Source of the DNA: Acetobacterium sp. | GTDB lineage: Bacteria > Bacillota > Clostridia > Eubacteriales > Eubacteriaceae | Assembly: GCF_030652775.1 (NCBI RefSeq) | Contig: NZ_JAUSPS010000013.1 | Location: forward strand, 1-37,824 | Length of the DNA stretch: 37,824 nucleotides | Direction of reading: 5' to 3' | Part shown: positions 7,809-16,000 of the stretch, piece after piece | Layout of the letters: each line of letters begins with the position of its first letter | Numbering within the stretch: position 1 is the stretch's first letter | The notes under the pieces: model-generated | The model's database searches: none | Seen by the model: the letters and a program-made list of their open reading frames with translations, nothing else | What the model was told of the DNA's origin: nothing | Program-made: the position numbers and the translations under genes

Positions 7809-9110
7809 ATGACAATTCTGGAAAAAGCACGTGCTGGTGAAATCACCGCAGAAATGATTTATGTGGCGGAAAAAGAAGGGATCGATCCCGAGCTGATTCG
7901 GCAGGGGGTGGCCACTGGTGAAATCGTCATCTTGATGAGTTCCCGGCCAAACATCAACCCGGTGGCCGTCGGCAAAGGTCTATTCACCAAGGTATCAGCC
8001 AGCGTCGGGATGTATGAAATAGATGACACGATCGCCGGCGAAATGGCTAAAATCAGCCAGGCCGTCAAAGCCAAGGTGGATACGCTGATGGACTTAAGTG
8101 TCCGCGGTCCGATTGATGAAATGCGGGAAAAAGTCTTATCCACAGTGGATCGACCGGTCGGTACCCTACCCCTTTATCAGACCTTGGCCGTGGCTCAGGA
8201 AAAATACGGCACCGCTTTAGATATGACTCCCGACGACATGTTTGCGATGATGGAAAAGCATGCCTCTGAAGGCGTCAGCTTTTTAGCCCTGCACTGCGGC
8301 ACCACCATGGACGTGATCAACCGTGCCAAAGAAGAAGGACGGATTGATCCACTGGTTAGTTATGGGGGTTCCCATCTAATTGGCTGGATGGTTCATAATC
8401 ACTGCGAGAATCCCTTTTTTACCCAATATGACCGGGTGCTGGAAATCTGTAAAAAATATGATGTCGTGCTGAGCTTTGCCGACGGCATGCGCCCCGGCTG
8501 TATCGCCGATTCGCTGGACGGCGCTCAGGTTCACGAATTGGTGATCCTCGGCGGCCTGGTTAAAAAGGCCCGGGCGGCCGGGGTTCAGGTAATGGTCAAA
8601 GGACCGGGCCATGTGCCCCTGGATCAGATCCAGACCACCGTCCAATTACAGAAACAATTATGCGGCGGAGCACCCTACTTCGTCTTCGGCTGTCTGCCCA
8701 CCGATTCCGGTGCTGGTATGGATCACGTCACCGGTGCCATCGGCGGAGCGATCGCCTCCTATTACGGCGCCGACTTCCTCTGCTATGTGACCCCAGCAGA
8801 ACATATTGGTATGCCGAATGCCGATGATGTCTATATGGGCGTTATGGCCAGCCGCATTGCCGCCCATGCCGGAGATGTCGGCAAAGGTCATCCGGCTGCC
8901 ATTGCCTGGGATCTGGAAATGTCCCATGCCCGACGGGAACTCAACTGGGGTCGGCAGATGGAACTGGCGATCGATACCGAAACCGCCACCCAGGTCTGGA
9001 AGGATCGTAGTACCAACTTCGAATCCGAATGCAGCATGTGCGGCGACTTCTGTGCCATGAAAATTGTTGGCAAGTATTTACGAGACGAAAACCAGGAAGC
9101 GAGGAACTAG
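7809..9110 (+). CDS. bzaA: BzaA, 5-hydroxybenzimidazole synthase subunit (ThiC paralogue)
   Basis: A radical-SAM ThiC-family enzyme. With BzaB it converts the purine/thiamin intermediate AIR to 5-hydroxybenzimidazole, the first step of anaerobic DMB synthesis. The 433-residue protein keeps the ThiC barrel signatures (GVSFLALHCGTTMDV, DGMRPGCIADSLDGAQ, VMVKGPGHVPLDQI, CYVTPAEHIGMPN) and a C-terminal cluster motif with Cys408, Cys411 and Cys415. That spacing is CX2CX3C, one residue shorter than in BzaB. AGGAGG (7798-7803) supports the start. It is not called ThiC because it lies in tandem with a second paralogue, follows a B12 riboswitch rather than a TPP riboswitch, and precedes cobT and the other bza genes in the known order. 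Assignment as BzaA rests on this order. Confidence 0.93.
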   Translation: MTILEKARAGEITAEMIYVAEKEGIDPELIRQGVATGEIVILMSSRPNINPVAVGKGLFTKVSASVGMYEIDDTIAGEMAKISQAVKAKVDTLMDLSVRGPIDEMREKVLSTVDRPVGTLPLYQTLAVAQEKYGTALDMTPDDMFAMMEKHASEGVSFLALHCGTTMDVINRAKEEGRIDPLVSYGGSHLIGWMVHNHCENPFFTQYDRVLEICKKYDVVLSFADGMRPGCIADSLDGAQVHELVILGGLVKKARAAGVQVMVKGPGHVPLDQIQTTVQLQKQLCGGAPYFVFGCLPTDSGAGMDHVTGAIGGAIASYYGADFLCYVTPAEHIGMPNADDVYMGVMASRIAAHAGDVGKGHPAAIAWDLEMSHARRELNWGRQMELAIDTETATQVWKDRSTNFESECSMCGDFCAMKIVGKYLRDENQEARN

Positions 9111-9112
9111 TC

Positions 9113-10396
9113 ATGACCCAAATGTTAAAAGCCCGTCAGGGTAAAATTACCGAAGAAATGGAAATGGTGGCGATCAGCGAAGGCTTCACTCCCGAATTCA
9201 TCCGCGCCGGAGTAGCCGCCGGTCGGATCGTCATTCCTAAAAATAAATTACGAAGCCGTTCTAATATCTGCGGCATCGGTGGTGGCCTGGATGTCAAAGT
9301 CAACGGTCTGATGGGCACCTCTGGTGACCGGGATGATATGGAAATGGAAGTCAAAAAACTGAAAATCATCGAAGCCGCCGGCGCCCATGGCTTTATGGAT
9401 TTAAGTATGGGTGAAGATATCGATACCATGCGGACCCTGAGTTTAAGCAATTCTAATATCGCCGCCGGCTGCGTACCGGTTTATCAGGCCGCCAAAGAAG
9501 CGGCTGATAAACGGGGTCTGATGGTCAATATGACCTCTGATGACCTGTTTGAAGTGGTCGAAAAACAGTGCCAGGCCGGCATGGATTTTATGGCCGTACA
9601 CTCGGCTCTGAATATGGATCTGCTCAATATTTTAAAGAAAACCGGCCGGGTAGCTGATGTGGTCAGCCGCGGCGGATCACTGCTAACCGGTTGGATGTTC
9701 CATAATGATAAAGAAAACCCCCTTTATGCTGAATTTGACCGACTGCTGGAGATTCTTAAAGCGACCGACACCGTGTTAAGCATCGGTGACGCTATCCGTC
9801 CGGGTGCCAATGCCGATTCTCTGGATCAAGCGCACCTGCGCGGCTTAATGGTGGCTGGTGAGCTGACCAAGCGAGCCTTGGCCGCTGGTGTTCAGGTGAT
9901 GGTGGAAGGTCCTGGCCATGTGCCACTGAATCATATTCCCGCCGCAATGCTACTGCAAAAACGGCTTTGTTTTGATGTCCCCTACTATATTCTGGGCTTC
10001 CTGGCTACCGACGTGGCTCCCGGTTATGATAATATTTCCGGTTCCATCGGCGGCGCCTTTGCCGGCATGCACGGGGCTGATTTCCTTTGTTATCTGACTC
10101 CGGCCGAACATTTGGGTCTGCCCAATGAAGAAGATGTCCGCATTGGTGTCGAAACCACCCGGATCGCCGCCAATGCCGCCAATGTATTAAAGCGCAGCGG
10201 TGCGGCCTGGAATCGCGATCTGGCGATGTCCCGGGCGCGGGTTTCCCGAAACCAGGAGGAACAGGTCAAAAACGCCATTAATCAGGCCAATCTGGTTGCC
10301 GCTTTTGCGGCGCAAAAGCCCTCCCATGGCTGTGCGGTCTGTGCCGACAGTAAATGTCCGGCCGATGTTGCAGCAGAGTTTTTTGGACTGGCCTAA
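9113..10396 (+). CDS. bzaB: BzaB, 5-hydroxybenzimidazole synthase subunit (ThiC paralogue)
   Basis: The second ThiC-like protein (427 residues), required together with BzaA in characterised systems. It is clearly related to BzaA (GMDFMAVHSALNMDLL, VMVEGPGHVPLNHI, CYLTPAEHLGLPN) but diverged, with the C-terminal motif Cys407-X2-Cys410-X4-Cys415, the spacing known from E. coli ThiC. The ATG at 9113 lies two bases after the bzaA stop, with GAGG at 9101-9104 as binding site; a longer frame starting inside bzaA is not supported. Translational coupling to bzaA is likely, which would give matched amounts of the two subunits. Confidence 0.93.
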   Translation: MTQMLKARQGKITEEMEMVAISEGFTPEFIRAGVAAGRIVIPKNKLRSRSNICGIGGGLDVKVNGLMGTSGDRDDMEMEVKKLKIIEAAGAHGFMDLSMGEDIDTMRTLSLSNSNIAAGCVPVYQAAKEAADKRGLMVNMTSDDLFEVVEKQCQAGMDFMAVHSALNMDLLNILKKTGRVADVVSRGGSLLTGWMFHNDKENPLYAEFDRLLEILKATDTVLSIGDAIRPGANADSLDQAHLRGLMVAGELTKRALAAGVQVMVEGPGHVPLNHIPAAMLLQKRLCFDVPYYILGFLATDVAPGYDNISGSIGGAFAGMHGADFLCYLTPAEHLGLPNEEDVRIGVETTRIAANAANVLKRSGAAWNRDLAMSRARVSRNQEEQVKNAINQANLVAAFAAQKPSHGCAVCADSKCPADVAAEFFGLA

Positions 10397-10407
10397 ATAA
10401 TAAACCA

Positions 10408-10449
10408 TTTGTTGCGGGCGGGTATGCCGCCCCGACGAAGCTCACAAAT
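10408..10449 (+). repeat. GC-rich intercistronic hairpin between bzaB and cobT
   Basis: GGGCGG, loop GTATG, CCGCCC gives a short strong stem (about 10415-10432) inside a wider imperfect dyad from ATTTGT to ACAAAT. There is no T-run, so it is unlikely to terminate. It may mark an mRNA processing or stability site, or be a small REP-like repeat. Confidence 0.5.
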
Positions 10450-10506
10450 AAAGTGCTAAAATAAATTGTACGTTTCATTTGTTACCAAGTAGAAGGGATA
10501 AATACC

Positions 10507-11595
10507 ATGATCGAAACCAAATATACCTTAAAACACGTCATCGACTCTACCGAACCGGCTGATCCCCAGTGGCGTCAGGCCGCCCGGGAGCATATTGAAA
10601 AATTAGCGATTCCCCCCTGGAGTCTCGGTCAGCTGCTGGTTGTCGCCGAACAATTGGCCGGGATTCAGCGCACTATCCGCCCCAATGTCGATAAAAAAAT
10701 GGTCATCACGATGGCCGGGGATCATGGCGTGGTGGCCGAAGGCGTTTCCGCCTTCCCCCAGGAAGTGACCCCGCAAATGGTGGAAAACTTTGTCAAAGGC
10801 GGCGCTGGCATTAATATTTTAGCCAAAGCCGCTGGCGCCGAAGTGATTGTCGTCGATATGGGTATCGCCGTCGATATGCCCGAACTGGTTTCACAAGGCG
10901 CCATCATCGATTGCAAGATCGCCCATGGTACCAAAAACTTTTATCGGGAACCGGCAATGACTCGGGAACAAGCCATTGCCGCCCTGGAAGCCGGGATCAA
11001 TGTGGCTTCCAAGGTGATTGAAGAACAGGGGATCAACCTGCTGGCCACCGGCGATATGGGGATCGGCAACACGACCCCCAGTGCCGCTATATTAGCCGTC
11101 ATGGCTGAATATCCGGTTTCATCGGTAACCGGCCGGGGCACCGGCATTGATAACGCCGCCCTGATCAACAAGATCAAAGTGATCCGGGACTCGATTAACC
11201 GCCATCAGCCCGATAAAACCGACCCGATTGATGTGCTATCCAAAGTCGGGGGCTTCGAGATCGCCGGGATTGCCGGAGTGATCCTGGGAGCCGCCTATCA
11301 TCAGGTGCCGGTTCTAGTGGACGGCTTTATTTCCACCGCCGGCGCACTAATTGCCAAGGCGCTCTGTCCCCAATCGCTCGATTACATGATTCCCTCCCAT
11401 CAGAGTGAAGAACCGGGACATCAGCTGATGTGGCAAGCCCTGGGATTACGACCCCTGCTGAACCTCAATTTCCGCTTGGGAGAAGGTACCGGAGCAGCGG
11501 TGGCGATGCACCTGGTGGAATCCTCGGCGCGGGTTATCTGTGACGTCTTAACCTTTGCCGATGCAGGAGTAACCAATGGTCATGAAGGGGTATGA
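10507..11595 (+). CDS. cobT: Nicotinate-nucleotide:5,6-dimethylbenzimidazole phosphoribosyltransferase CobT
   Basis: CobT transfers phosphoribose from nicotinate mononucleotide to DMB (or another benzimidazole), making the alpha-ribazole phosphate needed to attach the lower ligand of B12. The 362-residue length is usual. Family motifs include MAGDHGVVAEGVSAFPQEVT, GDMGIGNTTPSAA, GRGTGIDN, and LGEGTGAAVA, where Glu326 corresponds to the catalytic Glu317 of the Salmonella enzyme. AGAAGGG precedes the ATG. It is third in the bza operon, 110 bases after bzaB, and overlaps bzaC by 20 bases. Its position fits direct use of the DMB made by its neighbours. Confidence 0.97.
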   Translation: MIETKYTLKHVIDSTEPADPQWRQAAREHIEKLAIPPWSLGQLLVVAEQLAGIQRTIRPNVDKKMVITMAGDHGVVAEGVSAFPQEVTPQMVENFVKGGAGINILAKAAGAEVIVVDMGIAVDMPELVSQGAIIDCKIAHGTKNFYREPAMTREQAIAALEAGINVASKVIEEQGINLLATGDMGIGNTTPSAAILAVMAEYPVSSVTGRGTGIDNAALINKIKVIRDSINRHQPDKTDPIDVLSKVGGFEIAGIAGVILGAAYHQVPVLVDGFISTAGALIAKALCPQSLDYMIPSHQSEEPGHQLMWQALGLRPLLNLNFRLGEGTGAAVAMHLVESSARVICDVLTFADAGVTNGHEGV

Positions 11596-13123
11596 TCCTC
11601 ATACCAACGGCGGCCAGTATTTAGAAGACCTGGCCACCGCCTACTGGGTTTCTGATGCTCTGTTCACGGCGTTGGAAATGGATCTTTTTCAGACCATCGA
11701 TGATTTCGGGATCGGCGGCGCCAATCTCTTTGAGCTCGCCCAAAAACTAAGCGCTGATGAACATGCTCTCGGCCGTTATCTGGCGCTGCTAAACAGCCTG
11801 GGCTTGTTGGGACACTACCAATATGTTTATTATAACCAATTGATTACCAAAGAATTTTTACTGAAAGCGAGTCCCCTTTATCAGGGGGACTCGCTACTGT
11901 GGCGCAAAAATCTTACCGATGACTGGAATACCCTGAAAGCTTCCCTAACCGCTGGTGGCCGGGTCAACTTTCTGCCGGATGATATCAGTGAAGATGAACT
12001 GAACCAGCGCCGGGCAAAATATATCAAGGCGATGGACAATGTGGCCAAGCTTAAAGCCAAAGATTGCACTGCTTTTTTTACCGCATTAAACGGCGCTATT
12101 CTCGATGTGGGGACCGGCTCCGGGGCTATGGCCCTGGCCTTTTTAGAGACCTTTCCGGACACCAGCGCCACCCTCCTGGACATTGAGCAGATGCTTCCCC
12201 AAACCCAAAAGCTTGTCGAAGCAACGCCCTATCCCAATCGTGTTGAATATCATCCTGCTAATATCCTGGATCCCGAATGGGGACTTTCTAAAAAATATCA
12301 GTTGATCATTCTCTCTAACATCGTTCATGCTTATGCCGAAGCCGAAAATGAACTGATTTTAGAAACCGCCGCTAAGCATTTATCCGATGATGGCGTCATC
12401 CTGATCCATGATTTTTTTACGGAACATCACCCTGTCAAGGCGCATCTTTCCGATATCAATATGTTTATAAATACCTACAATGGCAAAATATTTTCCAGTG
12501 AATGGGTGATCAATGAACTGAAAAAAAATGATCTGGTAGTCACTCCGCTGATCCCCTTAGAAACGGATACCGCTCTAATTTTTGCAACAAAGTCTGCTGC
12601 CATTCTAGAAACCTGTACGATTACCCCGATCCAAAAGTTGATTTTTCCGATTAAAGCCATCGGCTTTGATACGGTTCTTGAGATTTCACCCGCTTCGGTG
12701 GTAGTCTCCGAGTTTGTTCACAGCAAGTGCCGTTTTGGATGCGACTTTTATGGCAAGAAAAATTGTGATGCCAACACCCTGACAATGAGCGAAACCATCG
12801 GGCTGCTAGCCAATTATAGCAGAGCCCTGCTGTTAAAAGGAGAACCGCCGACCCGGGATTTTCAATCTCAAGTACTGGCGGCGGAAAAGCTGGCCTTTAC
12901 CACTGGTTATCATAAAGCCTTCGCTTTCTGGTCCGGCCCCTGTGCCCTCTGCCCCGACTGCAATCCTGAAAAGCCCTGCGCCAACACCAAAAACCGCCGT
13001 CCCTCGATGGAAGGTTCCAGTATCGATGTTTTTGAAACCGTCCGGGCAAATGGTGAACTGCTAAAAACGCTGGCCTCCCAAAAAGAAATGGTAAAATACT
13101 ACGGACTATTATTATTGGAATAA
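11576..13123 (+). CDS. bzaC: BzaC, SAM O-methyltransferase with C-terminal DUF2284-like Cys-rich domain
   Basis: By operon position and fold this is the methyltransferase that O-methylates 5-hydroxybenzimidazole to 5-methoxybenzimidazole. Residues 1-100 are a winged-helix dimerisation domain as in plant-type O-methyltransferases. Residues 165-340 are a Rossmann SAM-binding domain with motif I ILDVGTGSGAMALAF (175-189) and acidic LLDIEQ. Residues 345-515 differ: they resemble the DUF2284 family of predicted metal-binding proteins, with Cys385, Cys389, Cys397, Cys456, Cys459, Cys462 and Cys468, the motifs FWSGPCALCPDC and RPSMEG, and the typical GYHKAFAF core. I do not know whether all BzaC proteins carry this domain. 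AGGAG at 11565-11569 supports the ATG, which lies inside the end of cobT. Confidence 0.88.
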   Translation: MVMKGYDPHTNGGQYLEDLATAYWVSDALFTALEMDLFQTIDDFGIGGANLFELAQKLSADEHALGRYLALLNSLGLLGHYQYVYYNQLITKEFLLKASPLYQGDSLLWRKNLTDDWNTLKASLTAGGRVNFLPDDISEDELNQRRAKYIKAMDNVAKLKAKDCTAFFTALNGAILDVGTGSGAMALAFLETFPDTSATLLDIEQMLPQTQKLVEATPYPNRVEYHPANILDPEWGLSKKYQLIILSNIVHAYAEAENELILETAAKHLSDDGVILIHDFFTEHHPVKAHLSDINMFINTYNGKIFSSEWVINELKKNDLVVTPLIPLETDTALIFATKSAAILETCTITPIQKLIFPIKAIGFDTVLEISPASVVVSEFVHSKCRFGCDFYGKKNCDANTLTMSETIGLLANYSRALLLKGEPPTRDFQSQVLAAEKLAFTTGYHKAFAFWSGPCALCPDCNPEKPCANTKNRRPSMEGSSIDVFETVRANGELLKTLASQKEMVKYYGLLLLE

Positions 13124-13135
13124 CAAGGAGAAACC

Positions 13136-14464
13136 ATGAAAATACTTTTCATCCAAGCCCTCTCAATGGAGGGCATTGACATCGAGCGGGTTTATCCGAT
13201 TGGGATCGTCGTGCTGGCATCCCAGGTCGAGCGCCAAACCAATCATCAGCTGCAGCTTTTTGACATGAATATGGCGATCGATCCCTACGGGGATTTGCGG
13301 CTGCAGCTCGATGCCCATCAGCCGGATGTGGTCTGCCTGTCATTACGAAACATCGATCCCCTGGGCAACAAAACCTCATCGCTGATTCCCGGCTTTGCCG
13401 TTACGCTGGCTTTTATTAAACGCTACGCGGCCAATGCCAAAATCTTAGTCGGTGGCACCGGTTTTTCGCTGTTCCCGGAACGGCTGATGAGCGAATACCC
13501 GGAAATTGATTTCGGCGTGACCGGCGAGGCCGAAAAAATCATTGTGCCATTGCTGGAAAATCTTGATGCACCACCCCATCTGCCGGGGCTTTGCTATCGT
13601 TCTAACGAAACGGTATTGATCGTTCCGCCAGTCGGCGACTATGATATGCTGGATTATCAGATGCCCAACCGTGATCTGCTCGATCCCCGACCCTACCTCA
13701 CTGTCAATAAATATGTCGAAAGTATCGGCGTGGAAACCAAACGAGGCTGCTGTTTTAGCTGCGGCTACTGTTCCTATCCGCTGCTGCAGGGGACTAAAAT
13801 GCGCTGCCGCACCCCAGAAGCGGTGGTCGACGAAATCCAGTTTCTCTACGACACCTACGGCGTCACGCGGATCCATTTCACCGATTCGGTGGTCAACATT
13901 CCTGTCGATCATCTCGATTCGATCTGTGCCGAAATCATCCGTCGGGATCTGAAAATCAACTGGAGCGGCTTTTTCCGGGAAAACCTGTTAACCGAGGAAA
14001 ATGTCGCCCTCTATACCCGCTCCGGCTGCGAATGTTTTTCGCTGTCCCCCGACGGCCTGAGTCAGACGGCGCTCGATGCCATGGATAAACACATGAGGGT
14101 TCAGGATATCCTCGATACCGCCCAGGTTCTGGCCAACAGTGGTGTCGTTACGGTTTATCACTTCCTCGTTAATACGCCCGGAGATACCGCTGCGACCCAG
14201 CAAGAAGCTAAAGATCTCATCGATGCGATTTACGAGATCCATCATGCTTCCAAGACCCTGGGCACCATCGTCCTTAATAATATCCGGATTTTACCGGGCA
14301 CCAAGGTCGAACAACAGGCTCTGGAAAATGGCGTGATCACTGCGGAAACCGATCTCCTCTACCCGACCTATTACAACCCGGCGCCCTTTGACCGGGTTCG
14401 CTACGATCTGGAAATCTATCATACCAAAAAAAATATCTTTATGTGGCAGGAGGTCACCTCATGA
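13136..14464 (+). CDS. bzaD: BzaD, cobalamin-binding-domain radical SAM methyltransferase
   Basis: A class B-like radical SAM protein that, by comparison with the E. limosum pathway, C-methylates 5-methoxybenzimidazole to 5-methoxy-6-methylbenzimidazole. The N-terminal about 150 residues form a B12-binding Rossmann domain (DVVCLSLRNID, KILVGGTGFSLFP) without the DxHxxG base-off motif. The radical SAM barrel has Cys205-X3-Cys209-X2-Cys212 (RGCCFSCGYCSYP), expected to hold the [4Fe-4S] cluster. The protein has 442 residues. An AAGGAG site precedes the start 12 bases after bzaC, and the stop overlaps the next gene as ATGA. Distinguishing BzaD from BzaE rests on gene order. Confidence 0.9.
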   Translation: MKILFIQALSMEGIDIERVYPIGIVVLASQVERQTNHQLQLFDMNMAIDPYGDLRLQLDAHQPDVVCLSLRNIDPLGNKTSSLIPGFAVTLAFIKRYAANAKILVGGTGFSLFPERLMSEYPEIDFGVTGEAEKIIVPLLENLDAPPHLPGLCYRSNETVLIVPPVGDYDMLDYQMPNRDLLDPRPYLTVNKYVESIGVETKRGCCFSCGYCSYPLLQGTKMRCRTPEAVVDEIQFLYDTYGVTRIHFTDSVVNIPVDHLDSICAEIIRRDLKINWSGFFRENLLTEENVALYTRSGCECFSLSPDGLSQTALDAMDKHMRVQDILDTAQVLANSGVVTVYHFLVNTPGDTAATQQEAKDLIDAIYEIHHASKTLGTIVLNNIRILPGTKVEQQALENGVITAETDLLYPTYYNPAPFDRVRYDLEIYHTKKNIFMWQEVTS

Positions 14465-15945
14465 ACGTCATCCTATTAGAACATCCGCGCTCCTACGGCG
14501 ACGACCGCTGTAACGATATTGCCAACGCCCCCCTTTCAGCCTGCCTGAACACCGGCTATATTGGCGGCATGCTGGCTGCCAATAACATTGAGGTGACCAT
14601 TGTCGATGGTTATCTGGAACAATTGGATTATCCGGCCATTGAAGAACAAATTGCGGCGCTGGAGCCGACGATTTTAGGGATTCACCTGGTTTATCACTGG
14701 GAGGACAACAAAACCCTTTATCAGTTTATCGAACACGTCAAACAAACCTATGGTATTGCCTATGTCTGCGTTTATGGTTTTTACCCCACCTTTGCCTATG
14801 AAGAAATCCTCAACCGCTGTCCGGTCATTGATGGCGCCTTAATAGGTGAGGCTGAACTGACTTTTTTAAGGCTGGCCGAAAATTTTCCCACCATTCCTCA
14901 GGCGGGAATCGCCGCACGCACCGATAAGGGTATTGTCGCCACCCGCGGCGAAGTGGTCATCGATGTCGACTCATTGCCCTTCCCCTTGCGCAGCGTGGGT
15001 TCCTATTCTTTTGGCGAGGTCAATATTTCCGGCAGCCGGGGCTGTTACGGCGGCTGCACCTTCTGTTATATCAATCCCTACTATGGCGATACAAAGCGGA
15101 AATGGCGGGGTCGGAGTCCTGAAAATATCATCGCCGAAATTGATGCAGTGATGCAGGAAACGGATATCCGTTACTTTTATTTTATGGATCCCAACTTCTA
15201 CGGGCCGGGTCGCGCCGGAAAAGAGCGGGTTTTAAAACTGGCCAGTTTATTAAAAGAACGCCACATCAATTTTGGCATTGAAGCCCGAGCCAACGATATC
15301 GAAGCCGAAACCATCAAAGCTCTGACCGACGCCGGTCTTAAGCACATCCTCATTGGTCTGGAAAGCGGCCGGGACGAAGCGCTTAAACGGCTGAATAAGC
15401 TGACCACGGTAGCGGACAATGAAAATGCCCTGAGGATCCTCCGAGAATACGACATCGAACCCAGCGTCGGCTTTATTATGTTTGAACCTGACTCCACCTT
15501 GGAAGACCTGAAAGTCAACTACGACTTTTTAAGACGAAACGCCCTACTAGATAAACTGGAGATCAGCGTCAATGTCCTCTATCATCATATGATTATTCTC
15601 CAGGGTAGCTCCTCCTACAAAGCTCTGCAGGATCAGGGACGGCTGAATATTTCGGCGCACTCTACCTATGAGGCGGATACCGATTATCTTAACCCCCGAG
15701 TGGCGATGCTGGCCGGGATGATGAGAGATATGACCAATCATATTTTTTCTTATATGAAGGATACCTGGGAACTGAGCTTTAAAAAAGACCCGGTAATCCT
15801 GGAGCAATACCGTCTGATCAATCAACTGCTGGTTCAATCTTTTGAAGATTACCTTTACTTACTGAAAAGTAGAGAACTCAGTATCGATCAGCGAGACAAC
15901 TATGTCGAAGTCTTTAATCATACCGTTGATGGAATTATGGCCTAA
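14461..15945 (+). CDS. bzaE: BzaE, cobalamin-binding-domain radical SAM methyltransferase
   Basis: The last enzyme of the operon, expected to convert 5-methoxy-6-methylbenzimidazole to 5,6-dimethylbenzimidazole. The 494-residue protein has an N-terminal B12-binding domain (residues about 1-150, with GYIGGMLAANNIEVTIVDGY in two parts) and a radical SAM domain with Cys195-X3-Cys199-X2-Cys202 (SRGCYGGCTFCYI). A helical C-terminal extension of about 100 residues follows the barrel. The ATG at 14461 is chosen because AGGAGG lies at 14448-14453 and it overlaps the bzaD stop as ATGA, implying translational coupling; an upstream in-frame ATG lacks such a site. A terminator follows directly. Confidence 0.9.
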   Translation: MNVILLEHPRSYGDDRCNDIANAPLSACLNTGYIGGMLAANNIEVTIVDGYLEQLDYPAIEEQIAALEPTILGIHLVYHWEDNKTLYQFIEHVKQTYGIAYVCVYGFYPTFAYEEILNRCPVIDGALIGEAELTFLRLAENFPTIPQAGIAARTDKGIVATRGEVVIDVDSLPFPLRSVGSYSFGEVNISGSRGCYGGCTFCYINPYYGDTKRKWRGRSPENIIAEIDAVMQETDIRYFYFMDPNFYGPGRAGKERVLKLASLLKERHINFGIEARANDIEAETIKALTDAGLKHILIGLESGRDEALKRLNKLTTVADNENALRILREYDIEPSVGFIMFEPDSTLEDLKVNYDFLRRNALLDKLEISVNVLYHHMIILQGSSSYKALQDQGRLNISAHSTYEADTDYLNPRVAMLAGMMRDMTNHIFSYMKDTWELSFKKDPVILEQYRLINQLLVQSFEDYLYLLKSRELSIDQRDNYVEVFNHTVDGIMA

Positions 15946-15950
15946 AATAG

Positions 15951-15988
15951 AAAAAGCTCCGGAAGGCAAGTACCTTCCGGAGCTTTTT
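15951..15988. terminator. Terminator of the bza operon (bidirectional)
   Basis: AAAAAGCTCCGGAAGG and CCTTCCGGAGCTTTTT form a perfect 16-bp stem with a 6-base loop. It also serves the convergent CNNM-family gene that ends at 16001. Confidence 0.93.
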
Positions 15989-16000
15989 GTTGTAGTATTT

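Noticed and set aside
9029..9112. Longer N-terminus for bzaB starting inside bzaA
   Set aside because: The extra residues do not resemble the family, and a binding site stands before the ATG at 9113.
7809..10396. Two tandem ThiC genes for thiamin synthesis
   Set aside because: Tandem paralogues behind a cobalamin riboswitch and before cobT and bzaC-E in the known order fit BzaA/BzaB, not thiamin synthesis.
10408..10449. Terminator between bzaB and cobT
   Set aside because: The hairpin has no T-run and lies inside an otherwise coherent operon.
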